From JBBDRV01 sp040905285 (lineage in GTDB: Bacteria > Bacteroidota > Rhodothermia > Balneolales > Balneolaceae), in the NCBI GenBank assembly GCA_040905285.1, contig JBBDRV010000150.1:1-31116 (forward strand): a DNA stretch of 31,116 nucleotides, read 5' to 3'. The notes below the pieces were generated by a model. That model was not told the DNA's origin and searched no databases. It worked only from the letters and a program-made list of their open reading frames with translations. The first letter of the stretch is position 1, and every line of letters starts with the position of its first letter. Shown piece after piece: positions 24,274 through 30,885 of the stretch. A program made the translations under genes and the position numbers.

Positions 24274-25130
24274 TCAAATCACTGAGACAACGCCGTATAC
24301 GGGACAGGATCATGGTGAGCCTTCTGGTGGTCAGTACTGTCCTGGTGCTGCTGCCGTTGCTAATCATCATCTTCTATGTGTTTGTCAACGGAATCACCGC
24401 CCTGAACTGGGAATTTTTCACCGAAGAGCTGGGATCCCCTTCACGAGCCATGCAGGATCGACCCACAGGCCTGGTACATACCATTCTGGGTACTCTGGTC
24501 GTGGATTTTTTGGCCCTGATCATGGCGGTGCCTGTTGGATTGGGAGCGGGGATCATGCTTTCCGAATACCCCGAGCACATGCTGAATCCTCTTCTGCGGG
24601 TGATGAATGACACGCTCAACGGGATGCCTGCCGTGCTTAAGGGCCTGTTAGTATTTGTTCTGGTGGTAAAGCCGATGGGCACATTTTCCGGGATAGCTGG
24701 TGGTATCGCATTGGCTTTGGTAATGTTACCGATCATTGCCCGGACAACCGAAAGTGCCTTGACAGGCATCCCCTGGTCGATTCGGGAAGCCGGGCTGGCC
24801 ATCGGGTTACCGCGCTGGCGCGTCGTGCTCTCGACAGTATTGCCAGCCGCACGTGTCGGACTGGTTACGGGAATACTGATCGCCTTTGCACGGGCAGCCG
24901 GAGAAGCAGCCCCGCTTTTGTTTACCTCATTCGGCAATAACTATCTGCCGAACCAGGGTTTGGATATGCTCTTTGGACCCGTCGACACGCTCCCACAGCG
25001 ACTGTACAGCCTGGCGATCAGCCCGTATGCCGAATGGCATGCCATGGGTTGGGGAGCCGCAATTATCCTGCTCGGCTTCGTTATCATCACCTATATTGTG
25101 GCGCGTCTGGCGACCCGGCAGAAATTTTAA
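24270..25130 (+). CDS. pstA: Phosphate ABC transporter permease PstA
   Basis: This 286-residue permease starts in the ATGA overlap with pstC. It has an N-terminal helix (VVSTVLVLLPLLIIIFYVF), HTILGTLVVDFLALIMAVPVGLGAGI, and an EAA loop in SIREAGLAIGLPRWRVVLSTVLPAA. AFARAAGEAAPLLFTSFG and a terminal helix ending VARLATRQKF complete the PstA pattern. It pairs with PstC in the inner membrane. The gap to the GTG of pstB is 15 bp. Confidence 0.96.
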   Translation: MIKSLRQRRIRDRIMVSLLVVSTVLVLLPLLIIIFYVFVNGITALNWEFFTEELGSPSRAMQDRPTGLVHTILGTLVVDFLALIMAVPVGLGAGIMLSEYPEHMLNPLLRVMNDTLNGMPAVLKGLLVFVLVVKPMGTFSGIAGGIALALVMLPIIARTTESALTGIPWSIREAGLAIGLPRWRVVLSTVLPAARVGLVTGILIAFARAAGEAAPLLFTSFGNNYLPNQGLDMLFGPVDTLPQRLYSLAISPYAEWHAMGWGAAIILLGFVIITYIVARLATRQKF

Positions 25131-25145
25131 ACTAAATCATTCAAA

Positions 25146-26084
25146 GTGTCATACAGAATAAACATAATGGGCCGGCCGATTCGGAATCATTCAAGTTTAA
25201 GTAGCCAACCACTGAATGTCGCAAAATCTCATGGGCTAAACCTTTTTAGCATGTCAGGATTATTACCCGACTATCACTCTCGCGGACAACCGGGTCGGGA
25301 ACAAAAGGAACCGGGTGAAGCCAACTCCAACATGCGTATGGTGACGAAAAATCTAACAGTAAACTACGGACAGAACCAGGCTGTAAAAGATGTGTCCTTG
25401 TCCATTCCTGATAAAAAAGTTACGGCCCTGATAGGACCTTCCGGATGCGGAAAAACGACTTTCCTGCGGGCGTTGAACCGCATGCATGACCTTACCAGGG
25501 AGGCCGTTGTATCTGGTCAGGTCCTTTTGGACGACAAAAATATATACGATCCTGAAGTCAATCCTGTTGTGATCCGCCGGCGAGTCGGGATGGTCTTTCA
25601 GAAGCCTACACCTTTTCCGACCATGTCTATATTTGACAATGTCATTGCAGGTCTTAAATTGGTGGGGATACGGAAAAAAGCCGTCCTCGATGAAGTTTGT
25701 GAAAAAGCTCTAAGACAGGCAGCCCTTTTTGACGAGGTAAAGGATCGGTTGTATGATCCGGGTACAAGTCTTTCGGGCGGACAGCAACAGAGACTATCCA
25801 TCGCCCGGGCGCTTGCGGTTGACCCGGAAGTATTGTTGATGGACGAACCAACCAGCTCCCTTGATCCGCAGTCGACTAACCGTATTGAAGAGCTGATACA
25901 CACGTTGAAAGAGCAGGTTACAATTGTAATCGTAACTCACAATATGCAACAGGCTGCACGAGTTTCCGACCGGACCGCATTTTTCTATATAGGAGATCTC
26001 GTAGAGATTGGGAATACCAAAGCACTGTTCACCAATCCCGGGGAAACAAGAACCGAAGAGTACATATCGGGCCGGTTCGGATAA
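25146..26084 (+). CDS. pstB: Phosphate ABC transporter ATP-binding protein PstB
   Basis: This ATPase has Walker A GPSGCGKTT (97-105), the Q-loop Gln152, PTPFPTMSIFDNV typical of PstB, signature LSGGQQQR (209-216), Walker B VLLMDEP (229-235) and the H-loop His265. It powers phosphate import by PstCA. The frame opens with a GTG at 25146 that gives 312 residues, about 55 more than usual. The first 62 residues have no family match. ATGs at 25167, 25251, 25332 and 25338 are candidates, and the one at 25332 (MRMVTKNLTVNYG) gives the usual length of about 250. I keep the longest form but think a start at 25332 is at least as likely. Confidence 0.94.
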   Translation: MSYRINIMGRPIRNHSSLSSQPLNVAKSHGLNLFSMSGLLPDYHSRGQPGREQKEPGEANSNMRMVTKNLTVNYGQNQAVKDVSLSIPDKKVTALIGPSGCGKTTFLRALNRMHDLTREAVVSGQVLLDDKNIYDPEVNPVVIRRRVGMVFQKPTPFPTMSIFDNVIAGLKLVGIRKKAVLDEVCEKALRQAALFDEVKDRLYDPGTSLSGGQQQRLSIARALAVDPEVLLMDEPTSSLDPQSTNRIEELIHTLKEQVTIVIVTHNMQQAARVSDRTAFFYIGDLVEIGNTKALFTNPGETRTEEYISGRFG

Positions 26085-26172
26085 ACCAATAGAAAAATTA
26101 CAATAGAAGGCTTTGCAAGCAAAGAGAACCTTGCAAACCCAATAACCATTTTAAAAAATAAAGGAGAAGCGA
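26085..26172 (+). promoter_or_regulatory. phoU: pstB-phoU spacer with palindrome and strong ribosome-binding site
   Basis: The 88-bp spacer has the perfect inverted repeat CTTTGC-aa-GCAAAG at 26111-26124 and a near-copy of its half (CCTTGCAAACC) at 26130-26140. AAAGGAGAAGCGA lies directly before the phoU ATG. The palindrome could be an mRNA hairpin tuning phoU relative to pstSCAB, or a regulator site. Nothing in the sequence decides between these. Confidence 0.45.
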
Positions 26173-26835
26173 ATGATGCGGGCGGCATTTCAGGGACATC
26201 TGGCCAATCTCGAACAAGACCTCGTTACGATGAGCGAAATGGTAGCTAAAGCCGTAAACCGGTCTGTCGAAGCATTAAAAACGAGAAATCTGGAAGAGGC
26301 GAAACAGATTAAAGAAGATGACCAAAAGATCAATGACAAACGATGGGAAATCGAGGAGACGTGCATCAATCTCATCGCGACACAGCAGCCTGTAGCAACG
26401 GATCTTCGGGAACTGATAGCGATTTTAAATATAATCACTGACCTTGAACGTATGGGGGATTATGCCAGTGGAATTGCCAAAATTATTATCAAACTCGGTG
26501 ATGGCCCTCTGATCAAACCATTGATCGATATTCAGAGAATGGCGGGCATCGCCGTTGAAATGATCCATAAATCGCTCAAGGCATACACCGGGCGCGATGA
26601 TAAAGCTGCCCGACTTATAAGCAAACAAGATGACGAAATTGATGAACTCTACGGACAGGTCCAGCGAGAGCTGATTTCCGTCATGATTGAAGATCCCAGT
26701 AAAATCACCCGCTCTACGTATCTGACATGGGCGGCTCATAATTTGGAACGCATCGGGGATCGAGTCACGAATATCTGCGAACGAATCATTTTTCTTGTTA
26801 CCGGGGAAATGGTGGAGAATGTCTCAAAAGAGTGA
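26173..26835 (+). CDS. phoU: Phosphate-signalling regulator PhoU
   Basis: This 220-residue all-helical protein has the two tandem PhoU three-helix units. Each carries the metal-binding E-x-x-x-D motif: DLERMGDYASGIAK (Glu92, Asp96) and NLERIGDRVTNICE (Glu192, Asp196). It damps Pst transport and the Pho sensor kinase when phosphate is plentiful. The length is standard. It closes the pst operon; no PhoR/PhoB pair follows. Confidence 0.95.
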   Translation: MMRAAFQGHLANLEQDLVTMSEMVAKAVNRSVEALKTRNLEEAKQIKEDDQKINDKRWEIEETCINLIATQQPVATDLRELIAILNIITDLERMGDYASGIAKIIIKLGDGPLIKPLIDIQRMAGIAVEMIHKSLKAYTGRDDKAARLISKQDDEIDELYGQVQRELISVMIEDPSKITRSTYLTWAAHNLERIGDRVTNICERIIFLVTGEMVENVSKE

Positions 26836-26856
26836 ACAGTAGATAACCATATGTTT

Positions 26857-26952
26857 TCATTGTCCTACTCCCACAATCGTCACAAGCGCTGCACCGGACT
26901 GAATTATGAATAGCATGATGGCCACGGCAACCGCCAGCTGAAAGAATTGTGC
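26857..26952 (-). pseudogene. ACR3-like arsenite permease C-terminal remnant
   Basis: The minus strand reads AQFFQLAVAVAIMLF, then IIQSGAALVTIVGVGQ and a stop. This closely follows the last helices of ACR3 arsenite efflux permeases (SNFFELAVAVAISLFGLNSGAALATVVGVLVEVPV). Only about 31 residues remain; the family has about 350. The match breaks at GVG, where ACR3 continues with VEVP. The upstream part has been replaced by a PstS-like fragment in another frame. No start codon belongs to it. The identification rests on remembered family sequence. Confidence 0.55.
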
Positions 26953-27095
26953 GGTTGAACATTCCTGAATTCCTCTGCCACGGCCTCTGTAACAGGATAG
27001 ACTGTACCCGATCCGTCCACATGAATATCACCCGACAGTTGTCCGGACCTCTCGCCTGAACCGCAGGAAGACCGGGAAGAAGATCCGGCTTGTCT
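26952..27095 (-). pseudogene. PstS-family lipoprotein N-terminal remnant
   Basis: The minus strand encodes SSCGSGERSGQLSGDIHV followed by DGSGTVYPVTEAVAEEF and RNVQP. The second part is the characteristic N-terminus of the second PstS type (DGSSTVYPLTEAVAEEF...), and Cys at codon 27063-27065 in SSCGSG looks like the lipidated cysteine. A stop at 27096-27098 removes the signal peptide, and the match ends at about 26952, where the frame runs into the ACR3-like piece. The intact PstS at 22026 belongs to the GAGATFPAPL type, so this is not a copy of it. It is clearly non-functional. Confidence 0.7.
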
Positions 27096-27218
27096 TCAGG
27101 GGCCGTATTCGCTGTTGAATTCTGTGTATGAATTCAGGAGCGGGAAACGTGGTTCATTAAACGTGGTGTTATCTGAAGATGTGAAGGTTATCTGATCGCC
27201 GGAAACGGCCGGAGCAAA
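27096..27218. other. Spacer upstream of the small membrane protein, with short direct repeats
   Basis: AAACGTGG occurs at 27144-27151 and 27159-27166, and GTTATCTGA at 27168-27176 and 27187-27195. Both strands are open for 35-45 codons with protein-like composition, but neither matches a family I know. Further relic DNA is possible. The repeats may also be part of the promoter for the gene at 27219. Confidence 0.3.
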
Positions 27219-27725
27219 ATGGATGAACAGGCAAACAAACCATCAGGAGACCAACAGACGGACATCTTTCTGCTGGAAGAGAAATATCCGTTTGCCAGAA
27301 GGGAGAAAAGGGTACAAAAGGTCTTCATAGCAGTCATGCTTCTCTTTTTAATCGCCGGCTTTCTGGGGCTGTTCAGCAACGGAATCCTTAGCAACAGGAT
27401 CAGCGCCGGCAGCGGCTATGATATCGAATACCAGAAGTTTGTCAGAATACAAACCCCTGACAGACTATTTATACACCTGAAAAATTCCGACAGCTCAACG
27501 GATATTTCCGTCAACAGGGAATATTTAAAGAACGTGAGAATAGAGCAGGTGATCCCCAGGCCCGAATCCGTCAGAAGTAAAAATAATCAGATGGTATACA
27601 CACTCAATACGGCGCAGACAGGGTTAATTATTATTTATATAAAACCATTAAGGGCAGGCATACAGGAACTGGAGCTGGGTGTTGATGACGAGGTAAAAAC
27701 AATAAAACAAGTAACCTACTTTTGA
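27219..27725 (+). CDS. Single-pass membrane protein of unknown function, upstream of the YetF-like gene
   Basis: I do not recognise a named family. The 168 residues comprise a polar N-terminus (1-33), one membrane helix at about 34-58 (KVFIAVMLLFLIAGFLGLF) and a C-terminal domain of about 110 residues. This domain is probably extracytoplasmic by the positive-inside rule (RREKR before the helix). It is rich in beta-strand patterns (KFVRIQTPDRLFIHLKN, QMVYTLNTAQTGLIIIYIKP), resembling small periplasmic sandwich domains. The stop lies 2 bp before the ATG of the YetF-like gene, so the two are surely cotranscribed and probably act together. Confidence 0.8.
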   Translation: MDEQANKPSGDQQTDIFLLEEKYPFARREKRVQKVFIAVMLLFLIAGFLGLFSNGILSNRISAGSGYDIEYQKFVRIQTPDRLFIHLKNSDSSTDISVNREYLKNVRIEQVIPRPESVRSKNNQMVYTLNTAQTGLIIIYIKPLRAGIQELELGVDDEVKTIKQVTYF

Positions 27726-27727
27726 TT

Positions 27728-28165
27728 ATGGAATTAATATTGAGAACCGTTTTTATTTATTTGTTCATAACGATAGTCTTTCGCCTGTCGGGGAAAAGGT
27801 CATTATCCAATATAACGACCATAGATTTTGTCCTCTTACTCATCATAGGCGAATCTGTCCAGCAGGCCCTGGTCATTAATGATTCTTCTATCGTCGGTGC
27901 CATGATGGTGATTGGAACGCTGGTGACAATGGATCTCAGCTTTGCGCGGCTTTCAAAACAGTCCAACCTGTTTGATAAAATTTCGAACGGCATCCCGGTC
28001 ATCATCCTGAAAGACGGTGAATTGCTAAAAAAAAGAATGGACGAAGAGAATATAGAGATTGAGGATGTTCTGGAATTCGCCCGCCGGAGCGGCCTGGACA
28101 AAATAGATCAGATTAAATATGCAGTGCTGGAAAAGGATGGACAGATAAGCATTATTGCCAAATGA
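27728..28165 (+). CDS. YetF/DUF421 family membrane protein
   Basis: The protein has 145 residues from the ATG at 27728; a TTG at 27722 is an alternative that overlaps the previous stop. Three membrane helices lie at about 5-20, 32-50 and 54-72. The conserved GKRSLSNITTIDFVLLLIIGESVQQAL block follows the first. A cytosolic DUF421 domain continues (GIPVIILKDGELL at 88-100, IEDVLEFARRSGLDKIDQIKYAVLEKDGQISII at 111-143). The family includes B. subtilis YetF; its function is not established. It forms a tight pair with the membrane protein before it and is convergent with uppP. Confidence 0.9.
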   Translation: MELILRTVFIYLFITIVFRLSGKRSLSNITTIDFVLLLIIGESVQQALVINDSSIVGAMMVIGTLVTMDLSFARLSKQSNLFDKISNGIPVIILKDGELLKKRMDEENIEIEDVLEFARRSGLDKIDQIKYAVLEKDGQISIIAK

Positions 28166-28219
28166 ACAGAACAGGACATCAGATCAATGGACCGCCGGCA
28201 GGTTCAATACCGGCAATGT
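28166..28219. terminator. Possible bidirectional terminator between the YetF-like gene and uppP
   Basis: GCCGG at about 28194-28198 pairs with CCGGC after an 11-base loop, followed closely by a run of A on the plus strand (TTCAAAAAAAGA). That run reads as U on the minus-strand transcript, although there it lies before the stem. The stem is short, so the call is weak. Confidence 0.25.
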
Positions 28220-29035
28220 TCAAAAAAAGATGATGATCCCTCCAATTCCCACAAACCAGCAGTAGTAGGAGAAATAGTGGAATTTTTCTTTTTTGAGAAG
28301 GATAATGAGGTAAGTAAGCGCGATATATCCGGCAATGAATGACGTCAGAAATCCGGCGATGAGGCTAACAACAGCCGCTGATTCAATACCGTTTTCTGCA
28401 ATTTCCGTAAGTTCAAGCAGCATGGCACCTGCCAGGACAGGCAAGACCATCAGGAATGAAAAATTTGCGACCATTTCCCTGTCAACCCCGGTGAACAGGC
28501 CTGCCGAAATGGTGGACCCGGACCGGCTGATTCCGGGCAGAATGGCCAGTGCCTGTGCCAAACCCATCAGCAATCCGCTTTTGGCATCGAGATCTTTCTT
28601 TGGAGCACTGACAAGCTTGGTGGAAAAAAGGAGAAATCCGGTTATCAGGAGCATGAAGGATACCAGGAGTGGATTCAGAAACATGGATTCAATGGCATCC
28701 TTCATAGTGAATCCCACATACATCGCCGGGATCATACTCAGCAGTATTATCAAACTCAGACGCGTGTTGGGATCATTTGCATACCTTTTGGTTCGAATAC
28801 CATCCGGTGAAAAGCTCCGGAAAAGATCAACGATGATCTCCTTCACTTTTCTTCGATAGTAGATGGCAATACTGCAGAATGAGCCAAAATGGACCACGAT
28901 TTCAAACGTGATCCCCGGTTCGAGGTCTCTTCCAAGAAACGCCCTCGCCAACACCAGATGACCTGAACTGCTTACAGGCAGAAATTCAGTGATTCCCTGC
29001 AGCAGGCCCAGTAAAATTGACTGTAATAAGTCCAT
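28220..29035 (-). CDS. uppP: Undecaprenyl-diphosphatase UppP (BacA)
   Basis: The protein has 271 residues from the ATG at 29033-29035; a GTG at 29048-29050 would add five residues. It carries both catalytic motifs of the BacA family: LLQGITEFLPVSSSGHL (Glu17 and His26 in this numbering) and LPGISRSGSTI (Arg171). It is a polytopic inner-membrane protein with about eight helices. It recycles undecaprenyl diphosphate to the monophosphate carrier needed for peptidoglycan and surface glycans, and gives bacitracin resistance when raised. Phosphate release on the outer face makes its position beside the phosphate operon plausible but not informative. A hairpin-forming repeat lies upstream. Confidence 0.96.
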   Translation of the reverse strand: MDLLQSILLGLLQGITEFLPVSSSGHLVLARAFLGRDLEPGITFEIVVHFGSFCSIAIYYRRKVKEIIVDLFRSFSPDGIRTKRYANDPNTRLSLIILLSMIPAMYVGFTMKDAIESMFLNPLLVSFMLLITGFLLFSTKLVSAPKKDLDAKSGLLMGLAQALAILPGISRSGSTISAGLFTGVDREMVANFSFLMVLPVLAGAMLLELTEIAENGIESAAVVSLIAGFLTSFIAGYIALTYLIILLKKEKFHYFSYYCWFVGIGGIIIFF

Positions 29036-29086
29036 TGAGTATCTGTACACGCTCTGTTAACTGATATCGGTCAAACAACCACATCA

Positions 29087-29123
29087 GCAGACTGTCGGAC
29101 TGTTCCTAAATCCGACAGTCTGC
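29087..29123. repeat. Perfect 13-bp inverted repeat (hairpin) upstream of uppP
   Basis: GCAGACTGTCGGA at 29087-29099 and its exact complement at 29111-29123 flank an 11-base loop. The stem is strong, but no T-run follows on either strand. It could be a transcription-factor site, a dispersed palindromic element of the genome, or a rho-independent-like barrier between the divergent genes. Confidence 0.85.
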
Positions 29124-29130
29124 CAGGACC

Positions 29131-29190
29131 AAACTATTTATGCAATATGCAAACTATTCCCATGCAAAAATCTTATGCAAAAACTATTCC
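29131..29190. repeat. Cluster of AAACTATT and ATGCAA repeats upstream of the exchanger
   Basis: AAACTATT starts at 29131, 29151 and 29181; the last two copies extend to AAACTATTCC. ATGCAA-type motifs are interspersed (29140, 29162, 29175). The cluster lies in the 326-bp divergent region between uppP and the Na+/Ca2+ exchanger, next to the hairpin. It may be an operator array. The rest of the region (29191-29361) is AT-rich, with TTGACA near 29258-29263 and an ACATG/CATGT inverted repeat at 29261-29283, which may be part of the exchanger promoter. Confidence 0.55.
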
Positions 29191-29361
29191 AGAAAACCGG
29201 AACGGCCTGATCACTGCCGGAACCGGATATCAGATTCTGAAGCTAAATATAAATTCATTGACATGATACATTTTGAAACATGTAAATTGGGAAAATCTCT
29301 GCATGATGTATGTTGATTCATGACCACACAGGATTGTTAATTTCTAAATAGTCACAAATCC

Positions 29362-30432
29362 ATGGTGATTCTTCTATTCGTTGCCGGACTGGCCACTCTG
29401 ATGATCGGTGCGGAATTGCTGATTCGGGGTTCAACCCGTCTGGCGACGGTTTTTGGCATATCGCCGCTGATCATCGGACTGACAGTTGTAGCGTTTGCCA
29501 CCAGTTCCCCCGAACTGGCCGTAGGTATCCGGTCAGCACTTGCCGGCCAGGCCGGAATTACGGCCGGCAATGTCATTGGAAGCAATATTTTCAATATCCT
29601 TTTCATTATCGGCATTTCAGCTTTGATTACACCCTTGGTTATATCCAAGCAATTGCTGCGGATGGATATACCGTTGATGACAGCTCTTTCGGCTGTTGTA
29701 CTGATTCTTTCGCAGGATGAGACCTTCAGTCGTGCAGACGCTTTCCTGATGGCCACAGTTCTGGTGATGTACGTCTGGTTTCTGGCGAACAGAAGCCGAC
29801 GGGAAAGCACCGGGACAAGACAGGAATATGCAGGGGAACCCGGTTCGGGAAGCTATCCCCGACGCACCCTCTTAAACTCGGTCCTGGTCCTTGGCGGCCT
29901 TTTGCTGCTGGTTCTCGGTTCGCACTGGCTGGTCGATTCTGCATTGTCCATTGCACGTTTCCTGGGTGTCAGTGAATCTGTTGTCGGCTTGACGATCGTG
30001 GCAGCCGGCACGTCTCTTCCGGAAGTGGTTACCTCGATTTCCGCGGCTTTCCGCGGAGAACGGGACATCGCAGTCGGCAATGTAGTCGGCAGCAACATCT
30101 TCAATTTGACGGGAGTTCTCGGAATCAGCGGTATCATTGCACCGTTGGACATTTCGCCTGGGATCATCGGATTCGACCTGCCGGTCATGATTGCCGCTGC
30201 GGCTGTATGCCTTCCCGTCTGTTTTACAGGAGGGATAATCAGCCGGAAGGAAGGGATATTGCTTTTGGTCTATTATGCTGTCTATACGCTCTATCTTATC
30301 CTGGCTGACTCTCATCACGATTCTTTGCCGGTATTCAGTTCAATCATGCTGGTTTTCGTCATTCCGCTCACGACGGTCATATTGACCAAAACAGTTCTGC
30401 GGGAAATCCAGAACAGGAAAAAAAGCTCCTGA
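29362..30432 (+). CDS. Na+/Ca2+ exchanger family antiporter (CaCA, YrbG-like)
   Basis: This 356-residue protein has two inverted alpha repeats. The first is GLTVVAFATSSPELAVGI...GNVIGSNIFNILFIIG (39-84), and the second GLTIVAAGTSLPEVVTSI...GNVVGSNIFNLTGVLG (209-254). The Glu residues in SSPE (51) and SLPE (221) are the ion-binding acids. Both Pro-Glu and GNVxGSNIFN blocks are intact. About ten helices are expected, with a cytosolic loop at 142-170. It exchanges Ca2+ for Na+ or H+ across the inner membrane. Alpha-1 has AFATSSPE where AAGTSLPE is typical. With the two Ca2+-type ATPases it is the third calcium-type exporter here. No operon partner is seen. Confidence 0.94.
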   Translation: MVILLFVAGLATLMIGAELLIRGSTRLATVFGISPLIIGLTVVAFATSSPELAVGIRSALAGQAGITAGNVIGSNIFNILFIIGISALITPLVISKQLLRMDIPLMTALSAVVLILSQDETFSRADAFLMATVLVMYVWFLANRSRRESTGTRQEYAGEPGSGSYPRRTLLNSVLVLGGLLLLVLGSHWLVDSALSIARFLGVSESVVGLTIVAAGTSLPEVVTSISAAFRGERDIAVGNVVGSNIFNLTGVLGISGIIAPLDISPGIIGFDLPVMIAAAAVCLPVCFTGGIISRKEGILLLVYYAVYTLYLILADSHHDSLPVFSSIMLVFVIPLTTVILTKTVLREIQNRKKSS

Positions 30433-30463
30433 GAATTGATTTACTGTTAAATTTTACGTCTGT

Positions 30464-30556
30464 TGTTCATTATTTCTTCTGTTCACTATTCATATATAAT
30501 TTATGAACAGAGTCCATTTATCAACATGCTATATTTCTGAACAGACATCATGAACA
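30464..30556. promoter_or_regulatory. TGAACA operator-like array upstream of the AbiEi-like relic
   Basis: TGTTCA occurs at 30464-30469 and 30480-30485, and its reverse complement TGAACA at 30504-30509, 30538-30543 and 30551-30556. The second and third copies form the 8+8 inverted repeat TCTGTTCA/TGAACAGA (30478-30485 and 30504-30511). AbiEi antitoxins are known to bind inverted repeats in their own promoters, so this is a credible autoregulatory site. The last copy is one base ahead of the start codon. Confidence 0.55.
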
Positions 30557-30557
30557 A

Positions 30558-30868
30558 ATGAATCGGGAAATACTGGACAAAGCTTTTGAACATCTTGAAG
30601 TACATACCGGCATTACCTGTGAATGGGGATATTCGGATGCCGTTCCTCCTGGAATTGACGGAAAAATCCGATTGACTCTTGAAAACCTGGACCAGCTGGA
30701 ACACTTTGCGGAAGTCAGGAAGGAGATACGAAAGCATCATATCCCGCAACTCCGCGTAACAGCCGAAACAAATGCTCCCCTCTGACCGTCTATACCGATT
30801 TGATGATCACAGGGGATCCGGATAATGCCGAAGTTGCCAGGATATATGAGAAATACCTCACCGACTAA
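30558..30868 (+). pseudogene. AbiEi-family type IV antitoxin gene with internal deletion and frameshift
   Basis: Bases 30558-30782 encode MNREILDKAFEHLEVHTGI, then DGKIRLTLENL and AEVRKEIRKHHIPQL. This is the N-terminal region of Bacteroidota AbiEi-like antitoxins (…KRELRNHHLPQ…). Bases 30782-30865, in another frame, encode LTVYTDLMITGDPDNAEVAR and IYEKYLTD, then a stop at 30866-30868. This is the C-terminus of the same family (VYADLLxTGDPRNxETAxxIYExYL). About 250 residues between HHIPQL and NAPL are missing, and a 2-nt shift separates the two pieces. No AbiEii nucleotidyltransferase toxin is adjacent within the window. The family match rests on remembered sequence. Confidence 0.65.
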
Positions 30869-30885
30869 CAGGGCGTCCGTTTTTT

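Noticed and set aside
26798..27031. 77-codon minus-strand frame across the phoU end
   Set aside because: It is in a different frame from the PstS-like and ACR3-like remnants, and its sequence resembles neither. It is a shadow of the relic DNA.
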